This document shows, piece by piece, positions 48,201 through 60,259 of a stretch of DNA of 64,000 bases (position 1 is its first letter; each line of letters opens with the position of its first letter). The stretch comes from Aplysia californica. Lineage: Eukaryota; Mollusca; Gastropoda; Aplysiida; Aplysiidae. The position numbers and the translations under genes were made by a program. The stretch spans positions 1,274,199 through 1,338,198 of the forward strand of contig NW_004797351.1 in assembly GCF_000002075.1 (NCBI RefSeq). The letters are read 5' to 3'. The notes under the pieces were generated by a model, which saw only the letters and a program-made list of their open reading frames with translations, searched no databases and had not been told where the DNA came from.

Positions 48201-51200
48201 TTGCGGCTCTCCATCCAGGTCCGCGAGTCACATTTAGGGAAAGTGTTAAATCCTTACTATTTTAAAGAAAGAGTAAAAGTTGTTATGATGATCAAGTTCA
48301 AGGATCAAGAAAACTTAAAGCACCAGCAAAAGTTTGTTATGGAATCATGTTGTTGTGTAATTTTTTATTGAGATTGTGAAGAGTAAATAAAGCCTGAAAA
48401 AAAAAATCATGATGTTTCTAGAGTATTGCTACATGGGTACCTGCTGCAAAGCAAGCAATCATTTTAATGTGTCATTACTGTGTTTATTTGTCAGGTTTGG
48501 GGGATACAAACTACAGTTCTTTCTGCCGTTGTGCCAAAGACCTGGACAATCGTCTTCTGGCGCTGGGTGCAAGACAGTTCTTCGCGACAGGCTTTGCAGA
48601 TGATGGTGTTGGGTGAGATTTGATTTTTTTCCCCATTCTATCATGTGTCAGCTTTGGCTGGATAGTATTTTTTAAAAATCAGCTCATCAGTTGGAAGAAA
48701 TTTCTTCTCACACATTTAAAACCTAGTTAACCAAAGTGAATTGTGTGAATTAGTAGCAATACTTAGGACCATGAGTAAAAAAATGGGCAAAGAAAGGTTC
48801 CCATGATTTGGCTATGATACGGCACACTTACACAAATGACAACCATGTATACTGTACTAACGCAATATTGGTAAAATTTACCGATCGCTCTGCCTTTCAT
48901 AGAATTTTTACATCATCCTTTGCAACAACACGCAATGAAGTAGTAGTAAGATTTGCACTGGGACGTGAAAACAACTACCTTGTACTGAATATGTCTAAAG
49001 CTTAAAAATTTCTAAATTTCAGACTTTAAAAATGTGTTAAGAATTGACGAAGAGCAGTTTGTATTTGTGGGAATGTATGAGTATCTTAGATTCTATGTGG
49101 ATGATTAATTAAATTTGCATCATGTGCCGAACGTTTGTAAAAAAAACGAAACCCTTTTATATTCAAATTTTCTTCGTTTGAAATTCATAGTACCATTAAA
49201 ATTTTTTTTTACGTCTCCGTAGTATAAAATGTAATTTCTTTGGGCATCACTTGTTAGTGTGCTACAGTAACAACCGTGGACAAAAAGAAAATAAACATCA
49301 TTAGGAAAGCAGGAAAAATAGTAAATTGTAAACTTTTGATTTTGATGCCATTTATTCTGATGCATGTTTTCATAGAATTTATAAGTCAATGGTGAATGAT
49401 AGTGAACACCCCTTCGGGATGCATATATATATATATGCATAATATGCAAGACCTGCTGAAAGCAATAAAATCCTCCAACCTGCTTCAAAAACAGAGATAC
49501 AAGAACTCCTTTGTCCCCTTATCTGTCTGAAAAAGAACAATATACTAAGACTGTGATCCTTTTGTGTGTGTTTCTGCTTTTATTTAATGTGTTTACCAGA
49601 TGTGTATGGAAGAGAAGGAGAGAAGACTGAGTGTATATGTTTGTGTATGTGTGTGAGAGAGAGAAAAAGAGAGACCGTTTCTTTACACTTGTATGAGTAG
49701 GTTGTGCATTCATGTACTTTATCATTGTGCATGAATGTGATGGGTGCATTTTGGTGTTGATGATCTGGAATGTCCAGCCCAAATTTCCCAATGGATCAAT
49801 TATTTTATCTTATATGACCTGCCTTTTCCAAATTTTAACTGTGGAATGGAGTATTTTTAAGTTACTGTCAGAACAAATGTAAATATCTCTTTTGTCAATA
49901 ATTTATTCTAATGTAAGCCTGATATTGCTGTTTTCCAGTTTTAAAAAATGTTACCCTTTGGGGTTACTTTATTTGACAAATTTAGAAGATTGTGTTTTTA
50001 AAAATGTTTTTATATAAAATACTGTGTTTTGACAGGCTTGAGATTGTTGCTGAGCCTTGGCTTGAGGGTATTTACCCTGCATTACAAAAGTTTCTGGGAG
50101 TGACTGAGGGCACTGGTGGCTCCCTCACAGAGAAGGTGGAGGCACCCGCACAATCCTCACCAGCAAGTGTGGACATATCGGAGGCGCGGGATTCAACAAA
50201 ACAAGACAATGTGGAGGTGGTGTTAACGAACTCGGGTGTGAGAGAATCTCAAATAGAATCTCAGAGTGATACAATTGAAGCTTTTAAATCTGTGACTTGT
50301 GATGAAATTTCTGTTAAGGAAACAAGGGCTTCGGAGGGTAATGGTGATGGCTCAGTGCAAGTAAAAAATTCTCAAGACTGCTCAGTCAATGGTTGTGATG
50401 CTGAACTTACGGTTGAGGTTCAGTCTAAAATCTTGGGCCAGAAAACTTTTTTTGACAGCCAGCGAAAGTGTGAGACACCATGCCAGCTTGTTGATTTCGC
50501 TGCAGCTAGTGATGCCCCCTGTGCCTTGGTCAGCTCTGACTCAGAGCTAGCGGAAAAATCCCTGACGGTACCAGTTTTACCACCCGCGTATCTTGAAGCA
50601 TCGTTCTCTGGAGATCCTGTGAATGTGAGTTTTATGATTTTTTTTCCCTGTTTTTTTTCTTAGTTGTTTAAGTTGCTTTTTTGTAGATGCTTTGCTGTCT
50701 GCAAGAGATATTTCTTCTGTATTTGGTTTGGAAATTGTCTTCAGAGAGAAATTGTAGTAATATAATCCTGTGGGTCTGACACGCATGATTGAATAGTCAC
50801 TTATGAGGTTCAGAATGTTAAGTAGTTTGTCATAGTTTTTCAAACAGAAAGAAACCACAAATTTAAGTACAGTCGAACCTGTGTATTTATAAGCTCAGAG
50901 CGGATATTTGTAAGGGACAGAGTACAGAGCACTAAATAAATGCAGCAATCCAATCTGTTTTTATTTTTATTATTATTATTATCATTATTGTTCATTATTA
51001 TCATTACTGTTATTGCTACTTTCTACCAGCTCCGTGAGCTGAGTTTCCAGAATGACTACAAGCTGCCCAGTGCAGTCTCTCCCGTGATCAAAGTGCAGGT
51101 CTCAGCTGCCCGAGTACTCACCCACCCTCAGGCAGTGAAGAAAACACTTCTGCTCTCTCTCAATCTTCAGGTAGGAAACATTCTCCCCAGTTTTTAAAAA

Positions 51201-54200
51201 AATCCCTTTGAGCCCTGGATCCTTAAGACTGCAGGACTAGAGGTCCTGTGTGTTGGCTGCTTGATACACACTGCCACATCTTGAGGCATGGGTTTTGTAC
51301 GTAGAGGGAGGGGCAAAGATTGTCATGTTACAGGTTCTTGCACGCGTTCAATAGATTAAAGACATTTTTATCTAAACTTCTTCTATAAATTCAATGCCTG
51401 TTTATGCCCTTGAGAGTTTTGACCTGTTTTTTGGGGGTTTTTTTTTAAAACCTTATCAATCAAGTTTAGATAGTTATAATCTTGAAGAATTAAACATCAT
51501 TTCCATCAAACTAAACGCCCAGACTGCAGGTGTTAACAGGTTAAAAATAAAAGTGGGTAGAAGTTGTACAGTGATAGCTTTCCTTGGATTGCAGAGGGGA
51601 CAACGGTGCCATCTTGTATCTTTCTTCAGGGCGCGGGTGTGAACTATCGTCCTGGTGACTCCATCTCAGTAATCTGCCCCAACAATTGCAGCGAGGTGGA
51701 CATGCTCTTAGAAAGGTCAGTAACGTCCAGTGGCTAAACGGTTACTGAGCTTGGACATAGATTTTTGGGGTTCTGGTCCAGTTCTTGACGTATTTAACTT
51801 GTAGCTGGATTTGGCTGTTCGGGTGATGTACAAAATATCTTCATATAAGCATAGCCGTCTCTCAAAAAGTTACATTATATATTAAATTAAAGGAAATTGA
51901 ATGAGAAATACATTCAATTAACATATGCCTGCATTACAAGGGTTAAAATGGGTTATGCTGATGAGAAGAATAAATTTTTACGGAAAAAATTACACTCACC
52001 AAACATGTGAAAGTAAATCAGCATAGCTATCTAATCATATGCACACCAAAAACATCAACATTCACAAATTTGTGAATGCACCGCTTTTTATTTGAAAGCT
52101 TTATATTCCAATTTTTGTTACAGTTATGATATTTCTGCTGAGTCTGGTTGCATTGTTCTGTTCATGCGAAACCGCAAGAATGAATTCTCCCGTTTAACAC
52201 CAAAATGATACTTTGACAAAGCGAAACGAAACTTTTTTTTTTCTAGATCCTTTTCAAGTTTTCAATAAGAATAGAAAGTACTTATAAATGACGGACCATG
52301 TTAAGACACAACAAAACTGAGGCTGCCCATCATAGCTGATATATCAGGCGATACGTCCGCAAGGGGTGTGGACTCCCACCGATATATAACATAGGTGATA
52401 CGTCTGGAAAGAGTCAATATTGCCAAGCATATACTGTCGAACCTGTGTGTAAGACAGCCACCCATTGTTGAGGAGAAAAATGGCAGTGTAAGACAGGTGG
52501 CTGTCATAAGCAGGACTGATCGAAATGAAGAAACCAAACTATTCCCAGCTCTGGACTGCTGTAAGGCTAATTATATTATGAGTTTTTGTTTTGTTTTGTA
52601 AAAGGAGGGGGTACAAAGGTTATTTTTGTGGTTTTTGTCTTTTTTTTTTTATTAGCTTTTTGTTTTGTTGCTGATTTTGTGCAAGGGTAAAATAAAAAGA
52701 AATGTGTCAGATGAGGAAGACAGAGTGCTATGGTAAAACAAACAAATGAGTTGCCACCACTCAGAGAAGGAAGGAGCAACGCTTCTGTCACACGTTCTGT
52801 TGATGTCCATTGTTACGGACTGGGTAAACAGTGACCGCTTATCTCACTTACGATGTGTGTACGAGTTGTGGTGAGGGCTTACGGTTATGATGGATCACTC
52901 GCTTCCCTCATCGGTAGCTGAGCAACTGAAATTTATTGTTGCTGGGTGGTCAACTTGGGTCAACAGTGGGAGTGGGAGGGACCTACGCAAAATGTTTGGT
53001 TCATTCATTGGAGGGAATAACAATAACACCAGGTGCATGTATTATGACGGCTCGTCCACAACGTAGGGGCCAGTATATAAGATTTATGACAAAGCCTTGG
53101 GCGATGAGAGATTTGCATGGCCATCTTAGAAAGGTTTTTTTTTGTTGTTGTTGGCAGATAAAATAGGGTGGCTATAGTCATGTTGGACGGGTGACCGTTT
53201 TACACAGTGAAAGTGTAAAGAAAAAATGCAAGGAGGGGAATGGCATGTTTGACTATATATGTTGGTGACTGGTCATTTAGGTGGGTGGTAAGGTGTAGTG
53301 TCTCCTTTAGCAAGATGTTATTTAAAAATTTAAGCTGAACAAGGGGACGCTGCATTTTATTGTGGTGACCAACAAAATCATGTAGGTAGAAAGTTTACTG
53401 TATTAGTGTAATATTTGTGACGACACAGTGGAATTGATTGTGTTCAGGTAGTAGATCAGTAGGACAAGTTCTGTTTGCAGGTAGGGGGATGAATATTATT
53501 ATCTAGTCCTTTTATTCAATGTTTAAAAAAATACATATTTATGCTGACCGTTAGTTTTTAATAGGGGTGTAGAAATCATACTGCATCGAGTGAGATTGTT
53601 TGGGCTAGCTGCTTCTACATTTGGTTAAAATTATCAGGTCCTGGTTTTCTGTGTTCTAGACTTCATGAAATTTACAATATGTCAGACAATTGCTGATGAG
53701 TCTCTATTTACTCTTGTTGGGTGGTTGGCAGGTGCTCTGGTGTGGTTTGCTCCTTCTTTCCTTTCAAACATCTATTGTCCTTATCTCCCCTTCTTCTTTT
53801 TTATATTCGTTAATCTTTTGTAACACCTCTAATCTTCTGGCGCTCATATGACCTAATGCAGTTGCGTGCGCCATAAAACCTCTACTAAAACTAAACTCTC
53901 TTCCTTCTTTTTTTGTGTTTGTTACTCTCTTGTAACACCTCTAATCTTCGGCCCTTATATGACCTTATTGTGTTGCAAGCGCTTATTAAAACTAAAACTA
54001 TGTACCCCTACTTATCTAAACCTAACTCTGCTACTGTTGTGACTGGGGAACATTTGAATTGGAAATGTTTCCTTTTTTCTCATAGACTGGGAATTTCCAA
54101 CAAAGCTGACGATTGTATGACCTTGAACATCATTCCAAACACGAAGAAGAGGCGTGCAGCTGTTCCGTCTTTTATGCATGAGGTGTCAACGCTGAGGCAT

Positions 54201-57200
54201 ACCCTGACCACGTGCTTAAACATCAGGGAACCACCCAGCAAGGTTTTCTTTATTTATGATTCTTTATTTGGTTGGGGAGGAGGGCAGGCAGGGAATTGTC
54301 CCCTGTAATGCATTCTTCTTATTTATGGAGACAAAGAAAAAACCCAGCAATGCATCCTTAATTGTTTTGCACTCTCTACTGGAATTTCCAGAGTTTTAAG
54401 CAGCACCAAGGAAATATTATTAGTGTCAATTGAAATTAAAAGCAGTTGTCATTCCTATCAGGTTGAGAAAAGTCATTGCATTCTTCAAAGTGAATATCAA
54501 AGACTATGTGAAGTGGAAGATTATAGAGCTGCTATAATATAACTGCAGACAGTGTTAGTCTGATATTAGGTGACATATATCTATTTCTATAATTTTTGCT
54601 TGAAAACACTCTTGTATCATGTTTTAACACAGTACGAGTTTACGGAGAGAAATTTATGAAATATGATTTTTGATTCCAAACAATTCCGTTTTCTGGCACA
54701 TTTAACACCTGCAAACCATTTGCCTTACTTTATTTTTCCGATCCAGCAGCCGTCTGGGTTCTAGCCCTTTGGCCTGTCGATATGGCAAAGAATTTACAGG
54801 TTTTTATCAGCTGTGTTTTGTCACTATAAAGTATTCCCGATATCTGGGGAGACAGGTAGGTAGGTGCTACGCAGGTTACTAACTGCAGGGCAAGTAAAGA
54901 GATGGTATGATCCTGCTTCATCCTGGTAGTCACTTAACGGGCAGTTAGGTGGGGTATCCTTACGAATCCTATTACGGTAGGAATTTTCAGTGGGATGTGT
55001 TGACAGGCGAAAGTTAGTGACTTGCTTTCTTCTACTCAGGGAATTTAGTGCATCTTTTGAGTTGGGAGCATTCATGTTTGCAAATACAGCTCTTCCAGTT
55101 TTGCCAAACTATTTGCCTTAAAAGTAGTAATTTTGAACATACATGGTTTGTTACTCTTAGTGTTGCTATGTTGTGTATTCATCATATGTATATGATCCAG
55201 CTGTTCCCGTTTTTTGTCTGTGAATTTTAAGAGATGCCTCTCTTTGGTTTTGTCCAGGCTTTCATCAGAGCCCTAGTTGAGCACACGACCAACCCTAAGG
55301 AAGCACGACGTATGCAAGAGTTGTGCAGCAAGGAGGGAGCCCAGACCTACACGCGTGTCGTACGTGAAAAGTGCATCTCTCTTCTCGACTTCCTGCATGC
55401 GTTCCCATCCTGCAAGCCCCCGGTGGAAAGAGTTTTAGGTGGGAAAGTGAAACAAAATAGTACACTTTGAGAATACTACAAGAACATGTTCTCCTTCACA
55501 GTCTACACACAATAATACAAATACTGGTTTGGATGTCATCATACTTGTGCTGATGAAATCATTTTGTTTTCTTTTAAACGTGGAAGTGTAATTTTTACTT
55601 CTACTCTTTGTATTAAAAAATATGTCAGTCTCTAGAAATAGTAGCAACTTTATTATGCTAACCTGCTTTTGTAGGTGATGAATCTATTTTTTCTTGTTTC
55701 GCAGTTTCCCCACCCCAACTTCCATCTCTACTTTTTATGTAAAACAGATGAATATGGACGCTTGTAAAACATTTTTTTGGGAGCAGTTGATTTCCCATGT
55801 TCTGATGACAGCAAAAGATACCCGTTGAGAGAATCAGCGTGAGCATTTTCATGTTGCAGTATAGCTTCAATGTTGTGTTGTTGTTTTAATGTTTTCTGCT
55901 GTTGGGTCTGTTTCCAGAACATCTTCCAAGACTACAGCCTCGTCCTTACTCTGCCTGCAGGTAGGTTTCGAACTCGTACTTCAAAAGTGGTCTGTTTGGT
56001 AAATTTCTTTTTTTTTTTTTTTTCCTTCTATTTTGCTCAATGAGATGTAACTAGTGGTGTTGAAATTGTGTTGTTGGCATATGCTCTAGTATGTTCAGCT
56101 CCTTCTTTCCTATCACACAACTATCGTCTTTTTCTCTTCTTCTTTTTTTGTCAATATTACTCTTTTGTAACTCTTCTAATCTTAGGGCACTAGTATGACC
56201 TAATTGTATTGCAAGTGCCGTAAAACACTTCCTTAAACAAAACAAGGATGCTGAACATATTTCTGTATGAGTGGGTAGTTGATGAGTACTCTGGTGTGGT
56301 TTACTCCTTCTTTCCTATCAAACATCTATTGTCCTTGCCTCCCCTTCTTCTTTTTAATGTTTGTTACTCTCTTGTAACACCTCTAATCTTCTGGCGCTCA
56401 TATGACCTTATGCAGTTGCGAGTGCCATAAAACCTCTACTAAAACTAAAAACTATCAAACATCTATCGTCTTTATATATATATCTCCTCCTTCTTTTTTG
56501 TGTTCGTTACTCTTTTGCAACACCTCTATCTTCGACACTTTTATTACCTTTTTGTGTTAAGCACTTACTAAAGCAAATTGAGGATGTTGAAAATACTCCT
56601 GTGTGTATTTAATTTCAGCTGTGCTCTGACCGACAAGGACAAGTTAGATATTGTGTTCAATATAGTGGAGATCCCAATGTCATGTGATGATGGACACGCC
56701 TACAGTCGGCGCGGTGTGTGCACGGGATGGCTGGACGATATCACTCGTAGCATGCAGGACAAAGGGCTAGAGGACGAGGAGCTTACAGTCGAGGTGGGCA
56801 GTGTTTGGGTGTTGTGGTGACGTCTCTGCTCTGTCTACCAAGTGTTGAGTTTTGTACTAACATATCGAGGGTAGACACAAAAGTTAGCCCACAATATTTT
56901 TGTTCTTATTTGTAGTGCATGCCGACTCTCGATTTCTTAATGAGGATTTGCAGATCAACCTCACCAATGGTTTTAGAAGCGAAAAAAATCCCTAAAGCTA
57001 GTTGACCTATTTCTTTTAGTTATGTGGTCAAAGTTTAGGCATAACGTCATCGATATTTGAGTCACGGGGGATGATAAATCTCAAATTAACATGTTAACGA
57101 CCTCTTGTTCTTTGCTCTTACCATGTTGTTCCCATTGATGTTGTTGTTTTGTAGGTGGTTGGTAGGTGCTCTGGTGGGGTTTGCTGATTCTTTCCCATCA

Positions 57201-60200
57201 AGCATCTGTTTCCCTTATCTCTCCTTCATTTTTGTGTTTGTTACTCTCTTGCAATACTCTAATCTCTGTCACTTCCACAACCTTATGGTGTTACAAGTGT
57301 CGTAAAACTCGTTGTTGGATGGCGGTGCACACATATACAGTCGAACCAACCAAGATGGCCTCGTGAACAAATAGCCACTTTCTTTTTCCCCTTGCGTTTT
57401 TTCCAATGTAATTAAGTTGCAAAGACTTAAAGGATCCAACTTAATCATAGAAAGCAGAAAAATACAAAGATCCCTACAAGACCATCTACCAGCCACAGTC
57501 AACATGCTGAACCATACCCCAGAGGCACCATCATGGGAAAAGAAAAACACAAACATAATTATACACACATCCATCCCTATGTTCACAAAAGATGGCCATT
57601 TGTTCAGTTGGTATCATGCTGGGCTGTGGACTGGATGGCTGTGGTTCAAATCCCAGACTAGACTTCTCGATTTCAAGCCGCTTTGTGGAGTTTTCATGGC
57701 TTTGAACCCATTGGCTTAGTCACATTGGAGACAGACATTAAATTCGGAGGTTTTGCCTCCAGTCTAATAATCTAATTGTGTTGATAGGGGCGTTAAACAC
57801 GTACACTTACTCTAATCTAGTGAGCTTGGGTTGTCACTGACATGCAGCAGGGTAGCAGCAGCCCTCGTCCTTAACCCTATCCGTATGTCGTGTTTTGGTA
57901 TCGTATCCATACGCCCTGGGGAACTCTGTGCCTCGACTTTCCAAAGAGGAAATTTAGTCGTTAATTTGATCCGTAGGCTTTGTATAGCAGTCTGTCAAAA
58001 TTATTTTTTTAGAAATACTGAAAGTTTCAGTCTTCGTACTAAAAGTATTCTGAAATGTGAAGAATCCAACCCGGGGGGTACAAAATGATCCCAGGGCATA
58101 CGGATAGGGTTAATCATGAAAATTATGTTGATCAGAGTGTAAAACATTTAAACATTAAAAATTACAACTATTACTCTCTTCAGATCCCGATATTCCTACG
58201 CAGCAACCAGCACTTCCAGCCCCCGGATGATCTCTCTCGCCCGCTGATCCTGATTGGTCCAGGCACGGGTGTGGCTCCATTTATTGGTTTCCTGGAAGAG
58301 AGAAGGCACCAGTTGAAGCTGCAGCCTGAGGGGTCAACTTATGGGGAGACCTGGTTGTTCTACGGCTGCCGTCACCAGAAGAAAGATTTCTTATTCCGGT
58401 AAATCTTGGGGGATGATTTTTTGACACTACCATCATCATTGTTATAAAGTTGTAAAAAAATGCACTGGGCCTTGGTGTTAATTGCACAAAAATCAATACT
58501 GTTTTGTTTTTTGTGATATAAATGAACTGATGTATTACTTTTTTGTATTGAAGATAAAATGAAGTTATTACTGCTCTGTTACAGAGATGGGACAGGTGTT
58601 ACTTTTGTTTTGTTACAGAGATTGAGGTGATAATGTTACTGTTTTATTACTGAGGTAATACAGATGCTATTACTGTTTTGTTACAGAGATTGGGATGATG
58701 TTATTGCTGTTTGGTACTGAGATGGGGGGGGGGGTGTAATTATTGCTGAGACTGAGCTGATAATGTTCCTGTTTTATTTAGAGATAATTATAATACTAAT
58801 GTTGTTAGTTTTGTTACAGAGATTGAGCTGAAGTTGTTACCGTTTTGTCTTCTCTCTCAGAGATGAACTTCATCAGTTTGAAGCGGACGGCACGTTGTCT
58901 CGACTGTGTGTGACGTTCTCACGGGATGATCCGCCAGCTGGCAGCACCGAGCCATGTCTTCGGTACGTCCAGGACTTTCTGCGCCAGACATCTCAAGATA
59001 TTGCCCGGCTGGTCGTGGACGAGGAAGCCCTGGTCTACCTGTGTGGAGACGCCAAGGCAATGGCTAAAGACGTGACTGCTGCATTTGAAGATATTTTGCA
59101 GAAGGAGAAAGGTATGCTCTTTTAATTTTTGTTTCTCTTATATTTACATTTCCCTTCGAATATGTTCACGTTTTCATTTTTTCAGAAGTTGTCCGTGGAC
59201 TTTTGAAACTGGGTAGTGAGTGTTCCAAGCCACCTTTTTTTCTTGATTCATAGTTTTATTTGTTGGGGTTTTTTTTGTCTGTGATGTAGACTTTTTTCTT
59301 TCCCCAAACAAACTCTGCTTGTCCAGTTCATGGTTTTGCTCCTGTCCTTTCCCCTCATAACTTGATAAAATTACTCCCATGGGAATCAGACTCTCCTCTT
59401 CCCAGTATCCCCATCTGTCTGTTGGAAAGCCCTATCCCTCTCATTCCAGGCAGGCGTTAAGGCACAGGGTTGAAGCAGCTGCCTTCCTAATTGATCTAAA
59501 TAGCATTGATGGAAGCATAAAACACTTACAAAATTATCATTTTTTAAAAATCGAGGTAAAAAATGGGTGGGTAAAGTAGAGGGTGCTTGTGTTAGTTGGT
59601 CCTACTTCTTTCCTCTTTTATGTGTGGGTGGTTGGCGGATGCTCTGGTGTGGTTTACTCCTTCTTTCCTATCAAACATCCATCTTCTTTTTTGTGTTTGT
59701 TACTCCCTTGTAACACCTCTAATCTTCGGCACTTAAAGGACCTTATTGTGTTGCAAGTGCTGTAAAACTCTTACTTAAACTTTAAAAAACCCTCGTTTTA
59801 TGTCGTTTGAGTTCTGTCTGCCTTTCTTTCTTTTTTCCCAGAAAGATACACTTTGGTTGTGTCGATATACTTATCTTTTTACTAAAACCAGTTCAAATTC
59901 AGCAGCTAGGTAGGCCTATATTTTGCATTTTAGCTGGTTGTTATTTCTTATCTGTGGATGGTTGGAGGGCGCCACATGTATGTCCTACTTCTTTACTGTC
60001 CCTTTGTTGTTTCTGTCTGTCTGTTTTACAGCTTCCCAGCACTAAATGACAATTATTGTGACAATGTGCTTCTCTTAACTCAGACAAAAGGAAACTAGAG
60101 TAAACCAAACAAATATTTCTTGTTCTTTTGTCTTTCAGGATTCTCCAAAGAGGATGCAAACATGTACATCATGAAAAAACGAATTCACAAGACCTTTTTA

Positions 60201-60218
60201 GAGGACGTGTGGACATGA
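45298..60218 (+). CDS. MTRR: Methionine synthase reductase
   Basis: Thirteen coding exons join in frame into 785 aa (human about 698-725): 45298-45468, 46828-46978, 48495-48612, 50036-50624, 51030-51170, 51630-51715, 54086-54242, 55258-55438, 55918-55960, 56619-56793, 58184-58398, 58861-59111, 60139-60218. All introns are GT-AG. The enzyme reductively reactivates cob(II)alamin methionine synthase with NADPH electrons and S-adenosylmethionine. Flavodoxin-like FMN domain about 14-165 (VLYGSATGQAQ, ASTTGDGDPP, GLGDTNYSSFC). Variable linker, mostly exon 4. FAD domain with RPYS (540-543) and GVCTGWL (578-584). NADPH domain with GPGTGVAPFIGF (629-640), WLFYGCRH and YLCGDAKAMAKDV, and a C-terminal tryptophan (DVWT). 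The ATG at 45298 has an in-frame stop two codons upstream; a second ATG lies at 45313. All cofactor motifs are intact. The linker is longer than in vertebrates. Confidence 0.95.
45850..46320 (-). mobile_element. Full-length tRNA-derived SINE S2, reverse orientation, MTRR intron 1
   Basis: Its reverse complement gives a head with B-box-like GGTTTGAATCTGG (about 46270-46282), the pyrimidine-rich body, and a tail ending GTGCGAGCGCCGTAAAAC-like (about 45855). It matches the plus-strand copy at 43003 throughout. Confidence 0.8.
46553..46626. repeat. Left arm of a 74-bp perfect inverted repeat (MTRR intron 1)
   Basis: The 74 bases starting CCTTTGAAAACATGAGGATG are the exact reverse complement of 47905-47978. 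The arms bracket MTRR exon 2. Confidence 0.93.
46995..47225 (+). mobile_element. tRNA-derived SINE S3, MTRR intron 2
   Basis: A tRNA-like head (GGTAGCCTAGTAGATAGG) is followed by body block GTTGTGTCCTTGGGAAAGGC, GGAGACGGATGTTGAACTCG and tail GTTGACAGGGACGTTAAACA. The copies at 39325 (reverse) and 57600 are relatives. Confidence 0.75.
47421..48130. mobile_element. TTAA-bounded MITE family A relative (710 bp), MTRR intron 2
   Basis: TTAACGGGAGGAGCTACCCT at the left end is inverted against AGGGTCGCTCCTCCCCTTAA at the right end, with two mismatches. It is non-coding. It contains the right arm (47905-47978) of the 74-bp inverted repeat. Confidence 0.75.
47905..47978. repeat. Right arm of a 74-bp perfect inverted repeat (MTRR intron 2)
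   Basis: It is an exact reverse complement of 46553-46626 and lies inside the TTAA-bounded element. Confidence 0.93.
48131..48235. mobile_element. Short hairpin element next to the MITE
   Basis: GGACTCGCGGCC at about 48132 is inverted against GGTCCGCGAGTC at about 48219, giving a foldback of about 100 bp with no coding capacity. Confidence 0.45.
50870..50945. mobile_element. Possible solo end of a pogo-like DNA transposon
   Basis: ACAGTCGAACCTGTGTATTT matches the start at about 52431 (CTGTCGAACCTGTGTGT), a typical pogo/Tigger-style terminus. No inverted partner was found nearby. Confidence 0.3.
52431..53400. mobile_element. Probable DNA-transposon remnant, MTRR intron 6
   Basis: It starts with CTGTCGAACCTGTGTGTAAG. 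The next kilobase has repeated blocks of the type GTGRCYG...TAAG (GTGGCTGTCATAAGCAGGAC at about 52497, GTGACCGCTTATCTCAC at about 52831, GGTGACCGTTTTACACAGTG at about 53190). No transposase is recognised and the right end is not certain. Confidence 0.35.
53716..53892 (+). mobile_element. Short SINE-like repeat S1, MTRR intron 6
   Basis: It has GGTGCTCTGGTGTGGTTTGC, CTCTAATCTTCTGGCGCTCA and the tail GCAGTTGCGTGCGCCATAAA. A partial copy (about 53895-53998) follows directly, in the same orientation. Confidence 0.8.
53895..53998 (+). mobile_element. Short SINE-like repeat S1, partial, MTRR intron 6
   Basis: Only the 3' half is present (TGTTTGTTACTCTCTTGTAA, CTCTAATCTTCGGC, TTGCAAGCGC). It may be a local duplication of the preceding copy. 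Confidence 0.65.
54720..55090 (-). mobile_element. LINE 3'-end fragment, MTRR intron 7
   Basis: On the minus strand it reads SLSRRKQVTNFRLSTHPTEN, then CPLSDYQDEAGSYHLFTCP (a remnant of the CPLC...H...C knuckle common at LINE C-termini), then after a frameshift KTCKFFAISTGQRARTQTAA ending GSEK. It is a 5'-truncated relic of a different LINE family from those at 1, 23560 and 33785. Confidence 0.7.
56066..56240 (+). mobile_element. Short SINE-like repeat S1, MTRR intron 9
   Basis: Diverged copy: CTCCTTCTTTCCTATCACAC, CTAATCTTAGGGCACTAG and tail GCAAGTGCCGTAAAACACTT. Confidence 0.7.
56268..56450 (+). mobile_element. Short SINE-like repeat S1, second copy in MTRR intron 9
   Basis: GTACTCTGGTGTGGTTTACT, CTCCTTCTTTCCTATCAAAC, and tail GCAGTTGCGAGTGCCATAAA. 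A partial third copy (about 56455-56580; ATCAAACATCTATCGTC, CTTTTGCAACACCTCT) follows. Confidence 0.75.
56455..56580 (+). mobile_element. Short SINE-like repeat S1, partial, third copy in MTRR intron 9
   Basis: It lacks the 5' head and ends with a decayed tail (TGTTAAGCACTTACTAAAGC) 38 bp before the exon 10 acceptor. Confidence 0.6.
57150..57316 (+). mobile_element. Short SINE-like repeat S1, MTRR intron 10
   Basis: GGTGGTTGGTAGGTGCTCTG, CTCTCTTGCAATACTCTAAT and tail TTACAAGTGTCGTAAAACTC. Confidence 0.7.
57595..57812 (+). mobile_element. tRNA-derived SINE S3, MTRR intron 10
   Basis: A tRNA-like head (CAGTTGGTATCATGCTGGG; B-box GGTTCAAATCCC at about 57643) is followed by GGAGACAGACATTAAATTCG and tail GTTGATAGGGGCGTTAAACA. 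Confidence 0.75.
57871..58113. mobile_element. Complete TTAA-bounded MITE (243 bp), MTRR intron 10
   Basis: TTAACCCTATCCGTATG at the left end is matched exactly by CATACGGATAGGGTTAA at the right end, a 17-bp terminal inverted repeat including TTAA. It is non-coding. A truncated copy lies at 13773-13870. Confidence 0.85.
59617..59785 (+). mobile_element. Short SINE-like repeat S1, MTRR intron 12
   Basis: GGTGGTTGGCGGATGCTCTG, CTCCTTCTTTCCTATCAAAC, TACTCCCTTGTAACACCTCT and tail TTGCAAGTGCTGTAAAACTC. Confidence 0.78.
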
Positions 60219-60248
60219 TGTGATCTTACAAATTTAATTCTTTTGTGT

Positions 60249-60254
60249 ATTAAA
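60249..60254 (+). terminator. Candidate MTRR polyadenylation signal
   Basis: ATTAAA lies 31 nt after the stop codon. A canonical AATAAA lies at 61080-61085 and would give an 860-nt 3' UTR. Sequence alone does not decide. Confidence 0.35.
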
Positions 60255-60259
60255 AAGAT

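Noticed and set aside
49120-49488. 122-codon minus-strand reading frame in MTRR intron 3
   Set aside because: AT-rich intronic sequence with low-quality composition and no recognisable domain.
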